DNA of 7,694 nucleotides from Verrucomicrobiales bacterium (GTDB lineage: Bacteria > Verrucomicrobiota > Verrucomicrobiia > Verrucomicrobiales > DEV007): positions 13,458 through 21,151 of the forward strand of contig PAHQ01000036.1 of assembly GCA_002705125.1 (NCBI GenBank). Direction: 5' to 3'. The notes under the pieces were generated by a model that was given only the letters and a program-made list of their open reading frames with translations, made no database searches and had not been told where the DNA came from. Each line of letters opens with the position of its first letter. Position 1 is the first letter of the stretch. Positions 5,704 to 7,694 of the stretch are shown here, piece after piece. The translations under genes were made by a program, and so were the position numbers.

Positions 5704-6921
5704 ATGCAATCCATCCCTCTCAAATTAATATTAGTTTATATATATATAATATTATTCAGTGCATCTAATGCACTTTGTTCACAACTAAACAATTTAAGGT
5801 GTCCCATAGAACCCACTGAGTTAGCAACTCCAAAATTTAATTCTGAGTATAATGGCGATATAATCTATTTCTGCTGCTCAGAATGCGTGAGCCTTTTTGA
5901 AGAATCACCTGAAATATACTCTAAATCAATTCAGGAAATTAAATCTAATAAAAATTTAGAAACTGAAAAAACATTTATACAAAAAATAATTGATACAACT
6001 TGGAACTTATTTTTTCAATTCCCAGGGTCTTTTTCAGCAATTTTAATTTTGTTCATATGTTTGATATTAAAAAAATTTCCCTTTGCCAAATGGGTCCTCA
6101 AAAACAGCTGGAAATCCATACTAATTATAGCTTTAATATTTGATCTTTTTTACACTCATTTAGTTCACAAAGAATCTACAAAAACAAACTCTCTAGTTGA
6201 AGAGTTACATTCAACTACATTCCTTGAATACGGAGAACCACTTATACCTTCAATTTCAAAACTGCCAGCAAGCATAAAAAAAACTTACTATAGAGGGAAT
6301 GACGAAAGGAACCCAGGATTATATAATGGAGGAAATTACCGAACAGCAGAATTTACAATCGACTTATGCAATTCATCTAATGATACAATTGGATATGATT
6401 CTGTAGTCAATTACAATAACCTTTTCCTAAGGGTCACGATTAGCAAAACCCCAAACACCTCTAATCACTTCTGGAGCAAGAAAAAAATGAGCAACATTTA
6501 TGTGACAGCAAATTCTGAAAAATTTCATTGGTCGAAGAATCGACTGAGTGATGCTACAAATTTATACAAAATAGATTCAAAAAATGAATGGCAATTTAAA
6601 TACCCTTTAAAAAGTTTTTCCGTCGGCAATGAAAACAAGTTAATAAAAGGAATTATTTATCTATGTGAAAAAAGATATAATCAAAACAATTCATTAATTG
6701 GCGGTAGATTCCATTATGCATTCCAATTTGATCTTAAGATTATTTCAAATGAAATATCTAATACATCCGACCTGTGGATGGGGCCGCTTTACAGGAAAAG
6801 ATCCTTGAGAATTTGGGAAATACCAGAATCCGAATGGTTGAGCACAGATCCAATACCAATTAATCAGATGAATGATATAAACAAAGACCCAATACTAATC
6901 GGTATTGATGAAAAAGATTAA
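5704..6921 (+). CDS. exported YHS/TRASH-like domain protein with two membrane helices and an unassigned C-terminal domain
   Basis: A 405-residue protein in four parts. Residues 1-23 look like a signal peptide (cleavage near SNA). Residues 30-75 form a YHS/TRASH-like metal-site domain, RCPIEP...YFCCSECVSLFEESPEIY, with Cys33, Cys57, Cys58 and Cys61. Two hydrophobic helices follow at about 108-124 and 137-154. Residues 165-405 form a hydrophilic domain with the motif YYRGNDERNPGLYNGGNYRT spanning 195-214 and a Trp-rich end (WMGPLYRKRSLRIWEIPESEW). I do not recognise a named family for this last part. The Cys set suggests binding of a metal such as copper or iron, or redox chemistry, outside the cytoplasm. 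The start lies 2 bases after AAGGG, too close to act as a normal ribosome site. The gene is divergent from the propeller gene and followed 60 bases later by the Nudix gene. Confidence 0.72.
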   Translation: MQSIPLKLILVYIYIILFSASNALCSQLNNLRCPIEPTELATPKFNSEYNGDIIYFCCSECVSLFEESPEIYSKSIQEIKSNKNLETEKTFIQKIIDTTWNLFFQFPGSFSAILILFICLILKKFPFAKWVLKNSWKSILIIALIFDLFYTHLVHKESTKTNSLVEELHSTTFLEYGEPLIPSISKLPASIKKTYYRGNDERNPGLYNGGNYRTAEFTIDLCNSSNDTIGYDSVVNYNNLFLRVTISKTPNTSNHFWSKKKMSNIYVTANSEKFHWSKNRLSDATNLYKIDSKNEWQFKYPLKSFSVGNENKLIKGIIYLCEKRYNQNNSLIGGRFHYAFQFDLKIISNEISNTSDLWMGPLYRKRSLRIWEIPESEWLSTDPIPINQMNDINKDPILIGIDEKD

Positions 6922-6981
6922 TATTACCATTGCAATTTACGCCTTTAATTTAATGCACTTATCCGCTAATAAATTTAGATT

Positions 6982-7602
6982 ATGTATGAAGACGAAAATG
7001 TACTAGTCATCAAAAGACAAATATTTGATGAGATCGGGTCATTCCAAGGAATTTGTTTTGATATAGATAAATATCTTCCATCATTTCTTGACCCACAGAA
7101 CAATCACTTTCTGAACAGGAATAAAGCAGAGAATGACCCTTCTCATAAGCAAATAATTCCTTATGCTATTTTCAGACATGATAATAAGTTTCTGAGATAT
7201 GTTAGAGGCAAAAAATCAGGAGAACAACGCCTGGCAAGTAAATCATCAATAGGTATAGGTGGTCACATTAATCATGAAGATTATGAAGCCTCTTCTCTTG
7301 AAAAAGACACTTATCTTACTGGTATTGAAAGAGAAATAAATGAAGAGCTGATAATTAGTGGCGATTATAAAAATTCACCTGTTGCATTAATTAATGACGA
7401 TTCAAATGAGGTTGGAAAAGTTCACCTTGGTATAGTGCACCTGTTTGATCTTGAGAACTCAAATGTCAGTCCCGGGGAAGCAAATATACAAAATCTTAAA
7501 TTCCTCTTAAATGATGAACTTTTAGATGAGCGTGAAAGTCTAGAGACATGGTCTCAAATTTGTGTGGATAACTTAAGTAGGTTAACCAAGTATACTAATT
7601 AA
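6982..7602 (+). CDS. COG4112-type Nudix (MutT-family) predicted phosphohydrolase
   Basis: A 206-residue cytoplasmic protein matching, from memory, the predicted MutT-family phosphoesterase group COG4112. The landmarks are VLVIKRQIFDEIGSFQG (7-23), a DPxxNxFLNRxxAEnDPSxKQIIPY block (37-61), FRHDNKFLRYVRGKKSGEQRL (64-84), IGIGGHIN (90-97), the helix REINEEL (117-123) and INDDSNEVGKVHLGIVHLFDL (137-157), ending with ETWSQIC (188-194). REINEEL supplies the REUxEE core that binds the metal ion, with Glu118, Glu121 and Glu122. The spacing from the conserved Gly94 to Arg117 is 23 residues rather than the classical 14, and the Gly after EE is replaced by Ile. The substrate is unknown; a nucleoside diphosphate derivative is the family default. 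The ATG has no Shine-Dalgarno sequence. Confidence 0.85.
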   Translation: MYEDENVLVIKRQIFDEIGSFQGICFDIDKYLPSFLDPQNNHFLNRNKAENDPSHKQIIPYAIFRHDNKFLRYVRGKKSGEQRLASKSSIGIGGHINHEDYEASSLEKDTYLTGIEREINEELIISGDYKNSPVALINDDSNEVGKVHLGIVHLFDLENSNVSPGEANIQNLKFLLNDELLDERESLETWSQICVDNLSRLTKYTN

Positions 7603-7615
7603 ATGATTGATTGGA

Positions 7616-7694
7616 TTATCTTAATTCAAAAGTATATTTCACCAAACCGGAGGCCCTCTCATCTTTTCTTGTAACATTAGCTTCAAAAAGCTTT
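7616..7694 (-). CDS. possible C-terminus of a minus-strand gene running in from the right edge
   Basis: One minus-strand frame is open from the window edge to a TAA at 7618-7616 and reads 25 residues ending in ASGLVKYTFELR. The composition is protein-like and the gene would converge on the Nudix gene with a 13-base gap. A second minus frame ending in KMRGPPVW at about 7639 also stays open for 17 codons, so the choice is not secure. No family is assigned. Confidence 0.33.
   Translation of the reverse strand, partial: KLFEANVTRKDERASGLVKYTFELR

Noticed and set aside
7603..7674. Plus-strand 23-codon ORF starting right after the Nudix stop (MIDWIILIQKY)
   Set aside because: It is very short, lies over the more protein-like minus-strand tail, and has no motif, so it is most likely chance.
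7679..7692. 5-bp inverted repeat AGCTT/AAGCT at the right edge
   Set aside because: It is short, lacks a T-run and lies within a probable coding tail, so it is likely chance.
1..7694. CRISPR, tRNA/rRNA, transposase or toxin-antitoxin genes
   Set aside because: I looked for direct-repeat arrays, cloverleaf-like segments, transposase motifs and small paired ORFs on both strands and saw none.

Overview
The window is AT-rich bacterial DNA, tightly packed, with no RNA genes, no insertion sequences, no CRISPR array and no gap longer than about 120 bases between coding regions. The gene types suggest a member of the Planctomycetota/Verrucomicrobiota/Lentisphaerota group, perhaps a streamlined marine verrucomicrobium. 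The evidence is a secreted PQQ-type propeller with the WPxWRGP amino terminus common in that group, a HemQ next to a double-domain Lrp/Ahb-like protein, an orphan GspG-like pseudopilin, and an exported YHS-domain protein. This taxonomic call is an inference. Almost none of the starts has a Shine-Dalgarno sequence, which fits a lineage that relies on SD-independent initiation.

Layout: 1-69 may be the tail of an unknown gene. Positions 116-2064 hold a two-gene heme module: hemQ (coproheme decarboxylase) and, 5 bases later, a 369-residue protein made of two tandem copies of the AhbA/AhbB/NirDL-type (siroheme decarboxylase, Lrp/AsnC-like) unit. The second gene ends in an array of eight tandem in-frame TAA codons. 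Next come an exported azurin-like blue-copper protein (2099-2560) and a small membrane-anchored GspG-like pseudopilin with a degenerate prepilin signal (2609-3004). Positions 3084-4381 hold the folate/dTMP pair thyA-folA, overlapping by ATGA. folA converges on a minus-strand secreted beta-propeller gene (4378-5652), and the two stop codons share one TTAA. A 51-base divergent gap separates the propeller gene from an exported YHS/TRASH-like protein with two membrane helices and a large domain I cannot assign (5704-6921). A COG4112-type Nudix protein follows (6982-7602), and a possible minus-strand gene enters from the right edge.

How they may work together: HemQ makes heme b from coproheme, and the double Ahb-like protein beside it is either a second tetrapyrrole decarboxylase or a heme-responsive regulator. 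The azurin-like protein could be a periplasmic electron carrier to heme or copper oxidases. ThyA oxidises methylene-tetrahydrofolate to dihydrofolate and FolA reduces it back, so their coupling is metabolically direct. The propeller and YHS proteins are both predicted to act outside the cytoplasm and share a divergent control region. The best leads for something undescribed are the hemQ/Ahb-like pair and the C-terminal domain of the YHS protein.
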